A DNA stretch of 64,000 nt from Phytobacter palmae (lineage in GTDB: Bacteria; Pseudomonadota; Gammaproteobacteria; Enterobacterales; Enterobacteriaceae), in assembly GCA_900112785.1 (NCBI GenBank), contig FONB01000002.1:372001-436000 (forward strand), read 5' to 3'. Below the pieces are notes generated by a model. That model searched no databases and was not told the DNA's origin. It was given only the letters and a program-made list of their open reading frames with translations. Each line of letters opens with the position of its first letter. The first letter of the stretch is position 1. The translations under genes were made by a program, and so were the position numbers. Of the stretch, positions 11,812-21,160 are shown piece by piece.

Positions 11812-11829
11812 GATTATCCCTTCCCGTGT

Positions 11830-11863
11830 GAAGTTAGCAAAGTATTAATACACGAAGTTAACA
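11830..11863. promoter_or_regulatory. Candidate operator of the small-gene pair
   Basis: Two direct repeats, GAAGTTAGCA (11830-11839) and GAAGTTAACA (11854-11863), lie 24 bp apart and flank a perfect 10-bp palindrome GTATTAATAC (11842-11851). Tandem or palindromic sites immediately before an RHH gene fit autoregulation. Confidence 0.45.
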
Positions 11864-12179
11864 TACTGATCCAGAGTTATATTAAAAGCTTATGACAAAT
11901 TAAAAATTCCCACAAATATTTTAACCAGGTTTTATGACACTAAGGTGAATCTTATATTTCAAATATATGACAATACATTATTGATAGTCAGGAATGGATA
12001 ACGGCAGCGCCTGGAAAGAGTGACAATGAGCGTTTTTTTGTGGGCGGCGGTGGTGTAACGAGTCAGCAAATTGCTTTACTTGCCCCTTACCAGCATTACT
12101 ATAACGCGCTGATAAGACTAAGAAGAACCTTAACCGCTAATTATCACTTTCAGCAATCATTCTATTAAGGCAGATTAAA
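11864..12179. other. AT-rich intergenic region before periplasmic unknown
   Basis: About 316 bp without a convincing gene. A 66-codon open frame (11971-12168, plus strand) lacks an ATG or GTG start with a ribosome site and ends just before the next gene. No clear promoter can be singled out. The low GC content supports the view that this is acquired DNA. Confidence 0.4.
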
Positions 12180-12701
12180 ATGCGTTTTAAAAACAAATTG
12201 TCGTTACTTCTGGGCATCGCGGCCTTTTCTACAGCGGCCTGCGCAACGGACGGCTACCGCGATATGAAATTTGGCACCTCGACTGCCGCCGTACTCGCGC
12301 AGGCGAATTGTACGATGGAAGAACCGGAAGAGGCGCCTGTCGGTAAAATGTACAGCAGCGAAGACTTTACCTTTGCCGACAAGAAAACCGAGGCCACCCT
12401 GTTTTTTGTTAACGATAAATTTATCCGTATCGCCATTGCGATTCCCGACGAAGATGTCGTGAAGACGCTTGAAATCCTGAAGAAAAAATATGGCGTAGCC
12501 GCGCACTCTTCGCAAAAAGAGATGCAGGATGTGGATCTCTACCCCAATAAAACGGCGTTTATTAATTTCGATAACAACCATATCTCGCTGCTCATGACCA
12601 GCAATGAAGATGCGCAGAGCAGCGCGACTCTGATTTACTCGGCAGAAAACATCATGGAAATTCAAAAGTCGCGCAGCGCCGTGACCGGTGACGACCTCTG
12701 A
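12180..12701 (+). CDS. Hypothetical periplasmic protein
   Basis: 173-residue protein with a clear signal peptide (MRFKNKLSLLLGIAAFSTAACA, probable cleavage before TDGY). The C in TAAC is not in a good lipobox, so signal peptidase I cleavage is more likely than a lipoprotein. The mature part starts with GYRDMKFGTS, a pattern shared by several small secreted proteins of unknown role, then a single Cys (QANC) and mixed alpha/beta sequence. I recognise no named family. It lies alone between an AT-rich spacer and the convergent acetyltransferase gene (1-nt gap). Confidence 0.8.
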   Translation: MRFKNKLSLLLGIAAFSTAACATDGYRDMKFGTSTAAVLAQANCTMEEPEEAPVGKMYSSEDFTFADKKTEATLFFVNDKFIRIAIAIPDEDVVKTLEILKKKYGVAAHSSQKEMQDVDLYPNKTAFINFDNNHISLLMTSNEDAQSSATLIYSAENIMEIQKSRSAVTGDDL

Positions 12702-12702
12702 G

Positions 12703-13248
12703 TTAGCCTGCTAAACGCCGCCACTCCTCACGGGTAATTTCCCAAAGTTCAGAATCCAGCTCACCCGCGACATAGTGCGCTTTTTCGCGACGCACCCTAC
12801 GCATGCCGCTACGCTGCGAGAAATTGACTGAACGGGTATTCGCCGCCGCTTTTGGCGCGCGTAATACCTCTTTATCTAACTCTTCAAACCAGAAGCGCGT
12901 CACCGCATCACTGGCTTCGGACATCAGGCCCTGCCCCTGCCACTCCGGCACCAGCCAGAATCCACGATTGTTATCAGGCAAGTCCATCAGACAAATCGTG
13001 CCAATCAACTGCTGTGGCTCTGCTTTGCGCCGAATAGTCCAGTACCAGCCCTTCCCCGCCCTGGATGCGGGTAAGGCGACATGATTAACATACTGCGCAG
13101 CGCCATCGTCCGGATAAGGCCAGGGAATCGTGCCTATCAGATAACGCACAATCTCCCAACGAGGGAAAACACGTTGAATTTGTTCCGCATCAGCAGGAAC
13201 CAGCGGCTGAAGAAGTAAACGTTCAGTGATGAGTTGCGGTGTGGTCAC
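12703..13248 (-). CDS. GNAT-family N-acetyltransferase (RimJ/RimL type)
   Basis: 181-residue GCN5-related acetyltransferase. The RimJ-like opening is ITERLLLQPLVPADA, and motif A with the acetyl-CoA pyrophosphate loop is seen at FWLVPEWQGQGLMSEA (Q/R-x-x-G-x-G/A pattern). The following helix reads ANTRSVNFSQRSGMRRV. I chose the GTG at 13248, preceded by AAGGATT; the open frame continues upstream but through the 4.5S RNA gene, which rules that extension out. Substrate unknown: it could acetylate a protein N-terminus or a small amine. It is not in this place in E. coli K-12 and belongs to the insertion between ybaA and ffs. Confidence 0.85.
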   Translation of the reverse strand: MTTPQLITERLLLQPLVPADAEQIQRVFPRWEIVRYLIGTIPWPYPDDGAAQYVNHVALPASRAGKGWYWTIRRKAEPQQLIGTICLMDLPDNNRGFWLVPEWQGQGLMSEASDAVTRFWFEELDKEVLRAPKAAANTRSVNFSQRSGMRRVRREKAHYVAGELDSELWEITREEWRRLAG

Positions 13249-13333
13249 AGGAATCCTTTCTGCATAAACGGCGGTAAACTGACCATAAAGCAAAAAGCGT
13301 ACAGAGGACAATAAAAAAGAAGATACCAGAAAT

Positions 13334-13447
13334 GGGTGGGGGCCCTGCCAGCTACATCCCGGCACACACGTCCTTTGCCTTGGCTGCTTCCTTCCGGACC
13401 TGACCTGGTAAACAAAGTAGCGTTGCGGGAGAACCAACAGAGCCCCC
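13334..13447 (-). ncRNA. ffs: 4.5S RNA (signal recognition particle RNA)
   Basis: 114 nt, the same length as E. coli 4.5S RNA and nearly identical. On the minus strand it begins GGGGGCTCTGTTGG and ends GGGCCCCCACCC. The conserved domain IV loop is present (CAGGTCAGGTCCGGAAGGAAG, split here: CAGGTCAGGTCC then GGAAGGAAGCAG), the Ffh-binding core. The ends pair to form the long SRP hairpin. With Ffh it targets inner-membrane proteins to FtsY and SecYEG. It is oriented towards the GNAT gene and divergent from atl. Confidence 0.98.
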
Positions 13448-13479
13448 ATTGAGAGCGTTGTTAACCAACGCGCTGGCGC

Positions 13480-13508
13480 ATTATCCATGTCCCATGCCGC
13501 AATTGCAA
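13480..13508 (-). promoter_or_regulatory. ffs promoter
   Basis: Minus strand -35 TTGCAA (13503-13508), 17-bp spacer, -10 GATAAT (13480-13485). The predicted start leaves a leader of about 24-25 nt before the mature 5' end, in agreement with the known 4.5S precursor that RNase P trims. Confidence 0.75.
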
Positions 13509-13604
13509 GCCGCACCCTGACGGATGCCGATTTCTTGCGCAATCTCCCCTTCACAGTCACGACCGGGCTGTTTATGCTGACCTCTCGTCAGTCAGGAAGG
13601 CAGT

Positions 13605-13916
13605 ATGGATAATCACGATTCTTTTCCACAGCGGGTATGGCAAATCGTCGCCTCAATACCAGAGGGATATGTCACAACCTATGGTGATGTCGCCAGGCTG
13701 GCAGGTTCGCCACTTGCAGCCAGACAGGTCGGTGGCGTATTGAAGCGTTTGCCGGAGGGCAGCACTTTACCCTGGCATCGGGTGGTTAATCGCCACGGCT
13801 GTATATCGTTAAGCGGGCCAGACTTACAACGTCAGCGACAGGCATTAATGGAAGAAGGCGTGGTGGTATCCGGTAGCGGGCAGATTGATTTACAACGCTT
13901 TCGCTGGATTTACTGA
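13605..13916 (+). CDS. atl: Alkyltransferase-like protein Atl (YbaZ)
   Basis: 103-residue member of the O6-alkylguanine-DNA alkyltransferase-like family. The helix-turn-helix is present (YVTTYGDVARLAG...ARQVGGVLKRLP), but the catalytic Cys of the PCHRV motif is Trp (LPWHRVVNRHG), so it binds and flags alkylated guanine without repairing it, feeding nucleotide excision repair. E. coli Atl carries about 26 extra N-terminal residues; here the start at 13605 gives MDNHDSFPQRVWQIV with an AGGAAGG-type ribosome site. Confidence 0.93.
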   Translation: MDNHDSFPQRVWQIVASIPEGYVTTYGDVARLAGSPLAARQVGGVLKRLPEGSTLPWHRVVNRHGCISLSGPDLQRQRQALMEEGVVVSGSGQIDLQRFRWIY

Positions 13917-13918
13917 AA

Positions 13919-13942
13919 CCTCCTCTCCCGCAGGAGAGGAGG
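13919..13942. terminator. atl/ybaY convergent hairpin
   Basis: 10-bp perfect stem CCTCCTCTCC / GGAGAGGAGG with a 4-nt loop between two convergent stops. There is no U-tract, so termination strength is uncertain. Confidence 0.5.
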
Positions 13943-13950
13943 TGCGCACA

Positions 13951-14517
13951 TTACATCTGTGTCGGAGCAGGCGTAGCCGTAGAAGGACTCACCTGGGTAG
14001 GGGATGTTGAAGGTACAGTTGTTGCCGAACCGCTGCCTGGCTGCAACGGAATAGCCGTCTGCTGTACCGGAACCAGCGTCAGGTCAGCTTTCGTGCCGCC
14101 CTGGTTAATGATCGGTTTAACCGTATCGGTCACAAAGACGATTTTGTCATCAATTGTGATAGCCGCACTCAGCAGCAGACGCGCGTTAGGCTGGATGTCT
14201 GCCGGATTAAACGGCAAGACAAAGCTAAACGGTGCCTGTTTACCTTCGGTACGTACCGCTTTTTGAGCAATCACTTTAGACGGCGCATCGGCCATGGAGG
14301 CGTCAGAGACAGTGACGGTCAGGACCGCATTTGGCGGCAACGCCACTTTCTGGCGGATCCATACCGTACCAGAGACGTTAGGTTGGGTTATCGCCGCCGT
14401 ACTCGCCGCAGGTGCCTGCGGGTTTGGTGCAGGCGTTGGAATGTCTGCGGCTTTTTTTGCGCAGGCAGTCAGCGCTACAGCGACTGCTAAACCACTTAAC
14501 ATGTGCACGAGTTTCAT
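13951..14517 (-). CDS. ybaY: YbaY-family lipoprotein
   Basis: 188-residue lipoprotein. The signal peptide MKLVHMLSGLAVAVALTAC ends in a good lipobox (LTAC). A Pro/Ala-rich linker is followed by a beta-rich domain of the YbaY (DUF3251-unrelated, META-neighbour type II) family beginning VSGTVWIRQKVALPPNA, and a Thr/Pro/Ser-rich tail. Function unknown; in E. coli it is a glycine-betaine-responsive outer-membrane lipoprotein in annotation. It converges with atl and is divergent from tesB, as in E. coli. Confidence 0.9.
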   Translation of the reverse strand: MKLVHMLSGLAVAVALTACAKKAADIPTPAPNPQAPAASTAAITQPNVSGTVWIRQKVALPPNAVLTVTVSDASMADAPSKVIAQKAVRTEGKQAPFSFVLPFNPADIQPNARLLLSAAITIDDKIVFVTDTVKPIINQGGTKADLTLVPVQQTAIPLQPGSGSATTVPSTSPTQVSPSTATPAPTQM

Positions 14518-14731
14518 GAGTTCTCCTTATCTTCTATGCACCAGCAAGAATGTTTTCTGCCAGAATGTGTGGTTGGACCATCGTAACGTGTTCAAGTGTG
14601 GCACATGTCACTGATATTTGCCTGCAAACCCCCATCTATTCAGATTATTGCACCCATCGGACCACTTTTATTTCCAGGTTATACTGAACAGGGAATCCGC
14701 TGCGTCGGTTTTATTTTTATTGAGGACACCT

Positions 14732-15601
14732 ATGAGTCAGGCGCTTACAAATCTACTGTCATTGTTGAATCTGGAAAAAATAGAGGAAGGTCTGTTTCGA
14801 GGGCAGAGCGAAGACTTAGGTCTGCGCCAGGTGTTCGGTGGTCAGGTCGTTGGTCAGGCGTTATATGCGGCAAAAGAAACCGTGCCGGCGGATCGGCTGG
14901 TGCACTCTTTTCACAGCTATTTTCTGCGCCCGGGCGATAGCCAGAAACCCATTATTTACGATGTCGAAGTGTTACGTGACGGTAACAGCTTTAGCGCCCG
15001 TCGCGTAGCGGCCATTCAAAACGGGAAACCGATTTTTTATATGACGGCATCATTCCAGGCGCCGGAACCGGGATATGAGCATCAAAAGACGATGCCTTAT
15101 GCACCAGAACCGGAGTCCTTGAAATCCGAAACGGAAATTGCCCGTGAGTTGTCCGCGTTTTTACCGCCGCTGGTGAAAGAGAAATTTCTCGGCGACAAAC
15201 CGATTGAAATCCGCCCCGTGGAATTTCACAACCCGCTGAAAGGACATGTTGCCGAGCCCACCCGCCAGGTCTGGATGCGCGCCAACGGCACCCTACCGCA
15301 GGACTTACGCGTCCAGCAATATCTGCTCGGCTACGCATCGGATTTCCACTTCCTGCTGGTTGCGCTCCAGCCACACGGCGTTGGTTTCCTCGAAAAAGGC
15401 ATGCAGGTCGCAACCATCGACCACTCGATGTGGTTCCATCGCCCGTTCGATCTGAATGACTGGCTGCTTTACAGTGTGGAAAGCACCTCCGCCTCCAGCG
15501 CACGCGGTTTTGTCCGCGGAGAGTTTTATAACCGGGATGGCGTACTGGTCGCCTCGACGGTGCAGGAAGGGGTAATGCGAAACCGCAGTACTGCGGGCTG
15601 A
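14732..15601 (+). CDS. tesB: Acyl-CoA thioesterase II
   Basis: 289-residue double-hotdog thioesterase that hydrolyses medium- and long-chain acyl-CoA to free fatty acid and CoA in the cytoplasm. The start [30 protein letters not shown] matches E. coli TesB and follows GAGGACACC. Two hotdog folds are seen; catalytic-site segments include the Asp of GYASDFHFL and the HSMWFHRPF region. It is three residues longer than E. coli at the C-terminus. It ends in a bidirectional terminator shared with amtB. Confidence 0.96.
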   Translation: MSQALTNLLSLLNLEKIEEGLFRGQSEDLGLRQVFGGQVVGQALYAAKETVPADRLVHSFHSYFLRPGDSQKPIIYDVEVLRDGNSFSARRVAAIQNGKPIFYMTASFQAPEPGYEHQKTMPYAPEPESLKSETEIARELSAFLPPLVKEKFLGDKPIEIRPVEFHNPLKGHVAEPTRQVWMRANGTLPQDLRVQQYLLGYASDFHFLLVALQPHGVGFLEKGMQVATIDHSMWFHRPFDLNDWLLYSVESTSASSARGFVRGEFYNRDGVLVASTVQEGVMRNRSTAG

Positions 15602-15616
15602 CCTTTCAGTAAAACA

Positions 15617-15640
15617 AAAGCCTCCCGATGGGAGGCTTTT
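15617..15640. terminator. Bidirectional terminator tesB/amtB
   Basis: Stem AAAAGCCTCCC / GGGAGGCTTTT with a short loop; A-run on one side and T-run on the other, so it can serve both convergent genes. Confidence 0.85.
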
Positions 15641-15666
15641 ATTGCTCAGGAGATAACTCAGTTCAA

Positions 15667-16956
15667 TCAGGCGTTGTAGGCGTTCTCGCCGTGGCTGTTG
15701 ACGTCCAGCCCTTCGCGTTCCTGATCTTCCGGAACACGCAGCCCCACCGTCATATCAGCCAGTTTGTAACCGATAAAGGCGACGATACCAGACCATACGA
15801 TAGTGATGGCGATACTTTCCAGCTGTACCAGAACCTGATGCCCCATGGTCACGCCTTCGGCATAACCCACGCCGCCCAGTGATGTGGCTGCGAAGATACC
15901 AGTCATGATACAACCCACGATACCACACACGCCATGAACGCCGAAGACATCACATGGATCGTCAACACGCAGCCAGCGTTTCAGCGCAGTAACGCCCCAC
16001 AGACCCGCCAGACCTGCAACGATACCGACGATCAGCGCACCGCCCACACCAACGTAACCGCAAGCCGGGGTGATACCCACGAGGCCGGCAATCGCACCAG
16101 AACAGGCACCCAACAGAGACGGTTTACCACGCAGCGCCCACTCACCGAAGACCCAGGAGAGGATTGCGCCAGCTGTTGCCACGACGGTGTTAACGAAAGC
16201 CAGACCCGCAATCTCATTCGCCGCGCTCGCAGAACCGGCGTTGAAACCAAACCAGCCAAAGTAGAGGATAGCGGTACCGGTAAACACCATCGGCAGATTG
16301 TGCGGTTTAAACGCTTCTTTACCGAAACCAACACGTTTGCCAATCAGATACGCCCCCACCAGGCCTGCAACTGCGGCGTTGATGTGAACTACCGTACCAC
16401 CTGCAAAATCCATTGCGCCATGGGTTGCCAGCAGACCGCCGCCCCAAACCATGTGTGCAATTGGCACGTAGGACAGCGTCAGCCATACCACGACGAAAAT
16501 CAGTACCGCAGAGAAACGGATACGCTCAGCCAGCGCACCAACAATCAGGCCGACGGTAATGCAGGCAAATGATCCCTGGAACGCAACGTGAATGTACTGA
16601 TAGATGGTGCCCATCAGTGCTTTCAGTTCAATATTTTTCAGCATTACCCAGTCGAAGCTACCGAAGAAGCTGCCGCCGGTGCCAAAAGCCAGAGAGTAGC
16701 CGTAAACCACCCACAGAACGCACACCAGTGCGAATGTAACCGCAACCTGTGTCAGCATAGAAAGGACGTTTTTACCGCGGATTAAACCACCGTAGAACAG
16801 GGCGATGCCCGGAATTGACATAAACAGCACCAGCGCGGTGCTAATCATCATAAAGGCATTGTCGGCTTTATCGACGACAACCGGATCGGCTGCCATGGCC
16901 AGACATGGCAGTAGTGCCAGCGAGGCCAGACCCGCTTTTAATATTGCTTTCTTCAT
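15667..16956 (-). CDS. amtB: Ammonium transporter AmtB
   Basis: 429-residue precursor. Signal peptide MKKAILKAGLASLALLPCLAMA, then eleven membrane helices of the Amt/Rh family. The conserved DFAGGTVVHINAA segment carries the first pore His, and FGVHGVCGIVG the second. It conducts NH4+/NH3 across the inner membrane at low ammonium and is closed by deuridylylated GlnK. The ATG at 16956 is preferred because GAGGGG lies ten bases upstream; an ATG at 16965 would leave no room for it. Second gene of the glnK-amtB operon, 30 nt behind glnK. Confidence 0.97.
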   Translation of the reverse strand: MKKAILKAGLASLALLPCLAMAADPVVVDKADNAFMMISTALVLFMSIPGIALFYGGLIRGKNVLSMLTQVAVTFALVCVLWVVYGYSLAFGTGGSFFGSFDWVMLKNIELKALMGTIYQYIHVAFQGSFACITVGLIVGALAERIRFSAVLIFVVVWLTLSYVPIAHMVWGGGLLATHGAMDFAGGTVVHINAAVAGLVGAYLIGKRVGFGKEAFKPHNLPMVFTGTAILYFGWFGFNAGSASAANEIAGLAFVNTVVATAGAILSWVFGEWALRGKPSLLGACSGAIAGLVGITPACGYVGVGGALIVGIVAGLAGLWGVTALKRWLRVDDPCDVFGVHGVCGIVGCIMTGIFAATSLGGVGYAEGVTMGHQVLVQLESIAITIVWSGIVAFIGYKLADMTVGLRVPEDQEREGLDVNSHGENAYNA

Positions 16957-16986
16957 TTTACCCATCCCCTCACTGTGTGCCAGGTA

Positions 16987-17325
16987 TTACAGTGCCGCTT
17001 CGTCGGCTTCGCCGGTACGAATACGAATGACGCGTTGCAGCTCGGCAACGAAAATTTTGCCGTCGCCAATTTTTCCGGTGTAGGCCGCTTTGCTAATGAC
17101 ATCAATTACTTCATCGAGCTGATCGTCAGCAATCGCCACATCAATCTTCACTTTTGGCAGGAAGTTAACGCTGTACTCCGCACCGCGGTACAACTCAGCG
17201 TGTCCTTTCTGACGTCCGAAACCTTTCACTTCGGTCACGGTTAACCCTTGAATACCAATTGAAGACAGCGCTTCACGAACGTCTTCCAGTTTGAATGGCT
17301 TAATTACCACGGTAACCAGCTTCAT
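16987..17325 (-). CDS. glnK: Nitrogen regulatory PII protein GlnK
   Basis: 112-residue PII protein, MKLVTVVIKPFKLEDVREAL at the N-terminus. The T-loop includes the uridylylation Tyr in ELYRGAEYSV (Tyr51), and the PII signature GKIGDGKIFV is intact. Trimeric sensor of 2-oxoglutarate, ATP/ADP and glutamine; plugs AmtB when nitrogen is sufficient. The start is fixed by homology and GGAGGGGGATCT upstream. Transcribed from a sigma-54 promoter at 17381-17396. Confidence 0.97.
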   Translation of the reverse strand: MKLVTVVIKPFKLEDVREALSSIGIQGLTVTEVKGFGRQKGHAELYRGAEYSVNFLPKVKIDVAIADDQLDEVIDVISKAAYTGKIGDGKIFVAELQRVIRIRTGEADEAAL

Positions 17326-17380
17326 AGATCCCCCTCCAGTCGAAAATCGATAATGGCCGCAGCTAACACGCAATAAATAT

Positions 17381-17396
17381 TGCAAGCGGTGTGCCA
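17381..17396 (-). promoter_or_regulatory. Sigma-54 promoter of glnK-amtB
   Basis: Minus strand TGGCAC-N5-TTGCA, a perfect -24/-12 element, 56 bp before the glnK ATG. It requires NtrC. Confidence 0.9.
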
Positions 17397-17490
17397 AAAA
17401 TGAAAAACGGGAAAATTTCAGGTTGTTAAGCCGTGTAAGAAGGATGTCATAGCGCAGCGATGAAAATGGGAATGGTTCAGATTGTTCCTG

Positions 17491-17527
17491 GAAAAGAAAA
17501 ACGCACCACGACAGTGCGTGGTGCGTT
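17491..17527 (-). terminator. mdlB terminator
   Basis: Minus strand 10-bp stem AACGCACCAC / GTGGTGCGTT followed by TTTTCTTTTC. It lies downstream of mdlB and upstream of the glnK promoter. Confidence 0.8.
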
Positions 17528-17534
17528 ACTTTTT

Positions 17535-17580
17535 TGCACCAACAGCGAATCCTGTTAGTAGCATGCTTAATTTTGGTGCA
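17535..17580. promoter_or_regulatory. NtrC enhancer-like sites of glnK
   Basis: 17564-17580 reads TGCTTAATTTTGGTGCA, 12-13 of 17 matches to strong NtrC sites such as TGCACTATATTGGTGCA. A second element at 17535-17551 has a perfect left half (TGCACCAACA) and a poor right half. They lie about 170-200 bp upstream of the predicted start, on the far side of the mdlB terminator, with the outer site touching the mdlB stop codon. Confidence 0.65.
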
Positions 17581-19359
17581 TCAGGCGATTAGCGATTCTT
17601 CTCGTACGCTGGCGGCGAGCTCTTCTCCTGCCAGTTGCAGTTGATACATCTGCCAGTAACGCCCTTTTGCCTCAAGCAGTTGCTGATGCGTACCACGTTC
17701 AACGGCCTGGCCGCGATTAAGGACCAGGATAGTTTCCGCCTCGACAATCGTTGACAGTCGGTGTGCAATCACAACCAGCGTTGTGTGCTGCCTGACCGCC
17801 ACCAGCGCCTGCTGAATGGCTTTTTCAGTGCCTGAATCAATGTTCGCCGTGGCTTCGTCCAGAATCAGGATTTGTGGCGTTTCAACCAGTACACGCGCCA
17901 GCGCCAGCAATTGCTTCTGCCCGACGGAGAGATTATTTCCCTGCTCGCCAAGGCGGGTATAAATCCCCTCCGGCATTTCGCGCGCCAGTCCGGCCAGTTG
18001 CACCACCTCCAGCGCGTGCCAGACCTGCTCCTCCGAAATATCGCGCCCCAGCGTGACGTTGGCAAAGAAGGTGTCCGCCATCACCACCGGGTCTTGTTGC
18101 ACCATCGCCACCCCTTTACGCAAGGTGCTGTGGCTCAGCGCGGACAACGGTCGGCCATCCAGACGGATTTCCCCTTTGGTCAGCGGATAGTACCCCATGA
18201 GCAGGCTTGCCAGCGTACTTTTACCGCTGCCGGTATGCCCTACCAGCGCCACAAAACTGCGGGGAGGCACATGCAGACTGATGTCCTGCAACACCAGACG
18301 GTCATCTCGATAAGCAAACGAGACATCGTTAATGTCGATAGCTCCGCTTTTTAGTGGCTCATCGTCATAACCATAAGTCTGGCGTGGACAATCCATCAAC
18401 TCAAAGACACGTTCCCCGGCCACTACCGCCTGCTGGAGCATTGACTGCTGGGTCGTCAGCTCAATCAACGGTTCATTCAGGCGGCCAAGGTAGCTGATAA
18501 AGGCATACAGCACCCCAACTTCCATCGTGCCAGCCGAGCTAAAACCAAACAGCATTAACAGGCCACACAGCACCAGCGCGGAAAAGAGGCTCAGTAAGGG
18601 ACGTAACAGGAAGCCATCAAGGCGTAACGTCTGCATCCGCGCCAGATAATGGGAACGGCTTGCCGCCCCCATGCGTTCGCCGAAACGCGCCTGCTGGCGA
18701 AATTGCTGGATTACGCTCATCCCATTGATGATTTCGTTGAAACCATTGTTGATATCCGCCAGGTAGGCCCGCATGCGGCGGACAATCGGCGTGCTGTAAC
18801 GCTGATAAATCAACATCACGATGATAACTGCCGGGAAGATGCAGATAGCAACAAGCGCCATACGCCAGTCGAGGCTGAACATCGCCACCAGCATTGCGCC
18901 AATCAGCGCCGCACTGCGCAATACCGTCGCTACCACCGTCACATAGAGATCGCGGATCACTTCGGTATCGTTGGTCACTCGCGAAATGATCTGCCCGACA
19001 GGCTGGGTGTCGAACGCGCTCAGCGGCTGTCGCAAAGCGGCATCCATCACGTCGGTACGCAACCGCTGTACCACGCCGACGGCGGCCTGGTTAAACAGTA
19101 GCGCCTGGGCATAATGCAGCCCGGCCGCCAGCACCTGCAGGCCAATGTAGGCGACGACCATTCCCGTTACCAGACCAACAGGCAGGTAGCTCTTCGCCAC
19201 CATATTATCGATAAAGTAGCTGATTAGCGCCGGGCCGGACACTTCCGCCGCCGCCGCGACCCACAGCATCACGACAGCTTTCGTTAGTGGTTTACGCCAG
19301 GGGGAGCCGTAAACCAGCAGACGTTTCAGGGTGGGCCACTGTTGCACAAGCTTACGCAT
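17581..19359 (-). CDS. mdlB: ABC exporter half-transporter MdlB
   Basis: 592-residue half-transporter: N-terminal six-helix membrane domain (about residues 1-320) and C-terminal ATPase. Walker [10 protein letters not shown], a degenerate signature LSVGQKQ (Val for Ser), Walker [16 protein letters not shown] and H-loop VVIAHRLS. It forms a heterodimer with MdlA; the substrate is not firmly known (multidrug-like). The ATG at 19359 overlaps the last 8 nt of mdlA, giving [15 protein letters not shown] as in E. coli. The longer frame upstream is within mdlA and is rejected. Confidence 0.95.
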   Translation of the reverse strand: MRKLVQQWPTLKRLLVYGSPWRKPLTKAVVMLWVAAAAEVSGPALISYFIDNMVAKSYLPVGLVTGMVVAYIGLQVLAAGLHYAQALLFNQAAVGVVQRLRTDVMDAALRQPLSAFDTQPVGQIISRVTNDTEVIRDLYVTVVATVLRSAALIGAMLVAMFSLDWRMALVAICIFPAVIIVMLIYQRYSTPIVRRMRAYLADINNGFNEIINGMSVIQQFRQQARFGERMGAASRSHYLARMQTLRLDGFLLRPLLSLFSALVLCGLLMLFGFSSAGTMEVGVLYAFISYLGRLNEPLIELTTQQSMLQQAVVAGERVFELMDCPRQTYGYDDEPLKSGAIDINDVSFAYRDDRLVLQDISLHVPPRSFVALVGHTGSGKSTLASLLMGYYPLTKGEIRLDGRPLSALSHSTLRKGVAMVQQDPVVMADTFFANVTLGRDISEEQVWHALEVVQLAGLAREMPEGIYTRLGEQGNNLSVGQKQLLALARVLVETPQILILDEATANIDSGTEKAIQQALVAVRQHTTLVVIAHRLSTIVEAETILVLNRGQAVERGTHQQLLEAKGRYWQMYQLQLAGEELAASVREESLIA

Positions 19360-21115
19360 CAATCCCCTCCTCCGGGGTGTCATCCAGTGCCGCTTCCAGT
19401 TGCTGATAGCGATACATATCGCGATACCAGCCGGGCTGGCGCGCAAGCTGTTCATGCTGTCCGCGCTGCCCGATATGTCCATGCTGCATCACTAAAATCT
19501 CACTGGCTTCCGTGAGCGCCGACAGGCGATGAGCGCTGATGATCACCGTACGCCCCTCTCCCCATTGACGCAGGTTGTGCAAAATCTGGTGTTCGGTGCG
19601 GCCATCCACAGCAGAGAGCGCGTCATCCAACAGCAGAATCTCTGCATTCAGCAACAGCGCGCGCGCAATTGAGATGCGCTGCTTTTGCCCACCGGAGAGC
19701 ATCACGCCGCGCTCGCCGACTTCGGTATCGTAGCCCTGCGGCAGACGCAAAATATCCTCATGTACGCTGGCCAGCCGCGCCACATGTTCAATCTCTTCCT
19801 GCGTCGCCCCCGGTTTTCCCAGCGCAATATTATTGGCGACAGTATCGGAAAACAGGAACGGCGTCTGATTTACCACCGCCAGACGGCTGCGCCAGCCATC
19901 CAGTTTCAGTTTCGTCAGCGGCACCCCGTGGAAACGGATGTCCCCCTGCTCAACATCAAAATGGCGCTGAATGAGAGAGAGCAAGGTGGATTTACCTGCC
20001 CCTGTTGGCCCGCAAATCCCTAACATCTGGCCAGGTAACAGTGAGACGTTGACATTATTCAAAATCGGATGTGCCGTTTGTGGATACGTAAACTCGCGAA
20101 TCGCAATCTGCAGGCTACCGCGCCCTTCCGGAACCGGTTCGCTGCCATCTGTCACGACCGGCGCTTCCGCCAGCATGTCGCGAATACGACTATAGGCGGC
20201 GCTGCCGCGCTCAACGATATTGAACATCCAGGCCAGTGCCAGCATCGGCCAAATCATTAATCCAAGATACATGGTGAAGCTGGTGAGCTGCCCCAGCGTG
20301 AGCGATCCCTGAATCACCATCCAGCTCCCGCCGCCAATCGCCAGCAGGTTTGCCATACCGATAGCAATATAAATTGTCGGATCAAAACGGGCATCGACGC
20401 GGGCGACACGCATGTTTTTCGCCCCGGTATCAGCCGCCTCGGCGGCAAACAGCGCCGATTGCCTGTCTTCCAGACCAAACGCCTTGATCATGCGAATGCT
20501 GGTCATGCTTTCCTGGGTACGATCGTTAAGCGAGGAGAACGCCGCCTGTGCCAGCTTGAAGCGCTGATGCAACTGGTCGCCGTAACGTTTAATAAAAATG
20601 GCCATAATCGGCATCGGCAACAGAGAAAGCAGCGTCAACTGCCAGCTAATCTGTGTGGACATCACCACCAGCACCACACAGCCCATCACCAGTGAATCCA
20701 CCAGTGTGAGCACACCTTCCCCGGCGGCGAACACCACCCGGTCAACGTCATTCGTGGCGCGCGCCATCAAATCGCCGGTACGGTGGCGCAGATAAAATTC
20801 CGGATGCTGGCGACTGAGCTGGCGGTAAAAATCTTCGCGTAGCTCGACGGCGAGCTGATACGACGCGCCAAACAACCAGACGCGCCAGACATAGCGCAGC
20901 AGGTAGATGACGATAGCAATCAGCACCAGTGCGCCTACCCACATCATGATCTGCGACGAGGTAAAGTGCTGGCGGGTGACGCCATCAACAATGATCCCCA
21001 CCACCTTAGGCGGGACGAGTTGTAAAATCGCAATAATGATAAGCAGGCCTACAGCACCGAGATAGCGTCGCCACTCCCGGCGAAAGTACCAGCTTAACTG
21101 AGCAAATAATCGCAC
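19352..21115 (-). CDS. mdlA: ABC exporter half-transporter MdlA
   Basis: 587-residue partner of MdlB, starting [20 protein letters not shown]. Six-helix membrane domain, then ATPase with Walker [10 protein letters not shown], canonical signature LSGGQKQR, Walker [17 protein letters not shown] (Asp at the usual catalytic Glu position) and H-loop VIISAHRLS. The Asp for Glu substitution plus MdlB's altered signature fit an asymmetric heterodimer with one consensus and one degenerate ATP site. First gene of mdlAB, 45 nt after decR in the same direction. Confidence 0.95.
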   Translation of the reverse strand: MRLFAQLSWYFRREWRRYLGAVGLLIIIAILQLVPPKVVGIIVDGVTRQHFTSSQIMMWVGALVLIAIVIYLLRYVWRVWLFGASYQLAVELREDFYRQLSRQHPEFYLRHRTGDLMARATNDVDRVVFAAGEGVLTLVDSLVMGCVVLVVMSTQISWQLTLLSLLPMPIMAIFIKRYGDQLHQRFKLAQAAFSSLNDRTQESMTSIRMIKAFGLEDRQSALFAAEAADTGAKNMRVARVDARFDPTIYIAIGMANLLAIGGGSWMVIQGSLTLGQLTSFTMYLGLMIWPMLALAWMFNIVERGSAAYSRIRDMLAEAPVVTDGSEPVPEGRGSLQIAIREFTYPQTAHPILNNVNVSLLPGQMLGICGPTGAGKSTLLSLIQRHFDVEQGDIRFHGVPLTKLKLDGWRSRLAVVNQTPFLFSDTVANNIALGKPGATQEEIEHVARLASVHEDILRLPQGYDTEVGERGVMLSGGQKQRISIARALLLNAEILLLDDALSAVDGRTEHQILHNLRQWGEGRTVIISAHRLSALTEASEILVMQHGHIGQRGQHEQLARQPGWYRDMYRYQQLEAALDDTPEEGIDA

Positions 21116-21160
21116 GCGGTTACATCCTGAACGTGATTTTTCCGGCTCCCGCCGGGAGGG

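Noticed and set aside
11971-12168. 66-codon open frame before the periplasmic unknown
   Set aside because: No ATG or GTG start with a Shine-Dalgarno; may be a remnant, but not supportable as a gene.
13249-13560. N-terminal extension of the GNAT reading frame
   Set aside because: It runs through the 4.5S RNA gene and its promoter; a GTG start with ribosome site at 13248 gives the normal GNAT length.
19360-19482. N-terminal extension of mdlB
   Set aside because: Lies wholly inside mdlA; the ATG at 19359 matches the known MdlB N-terminus.
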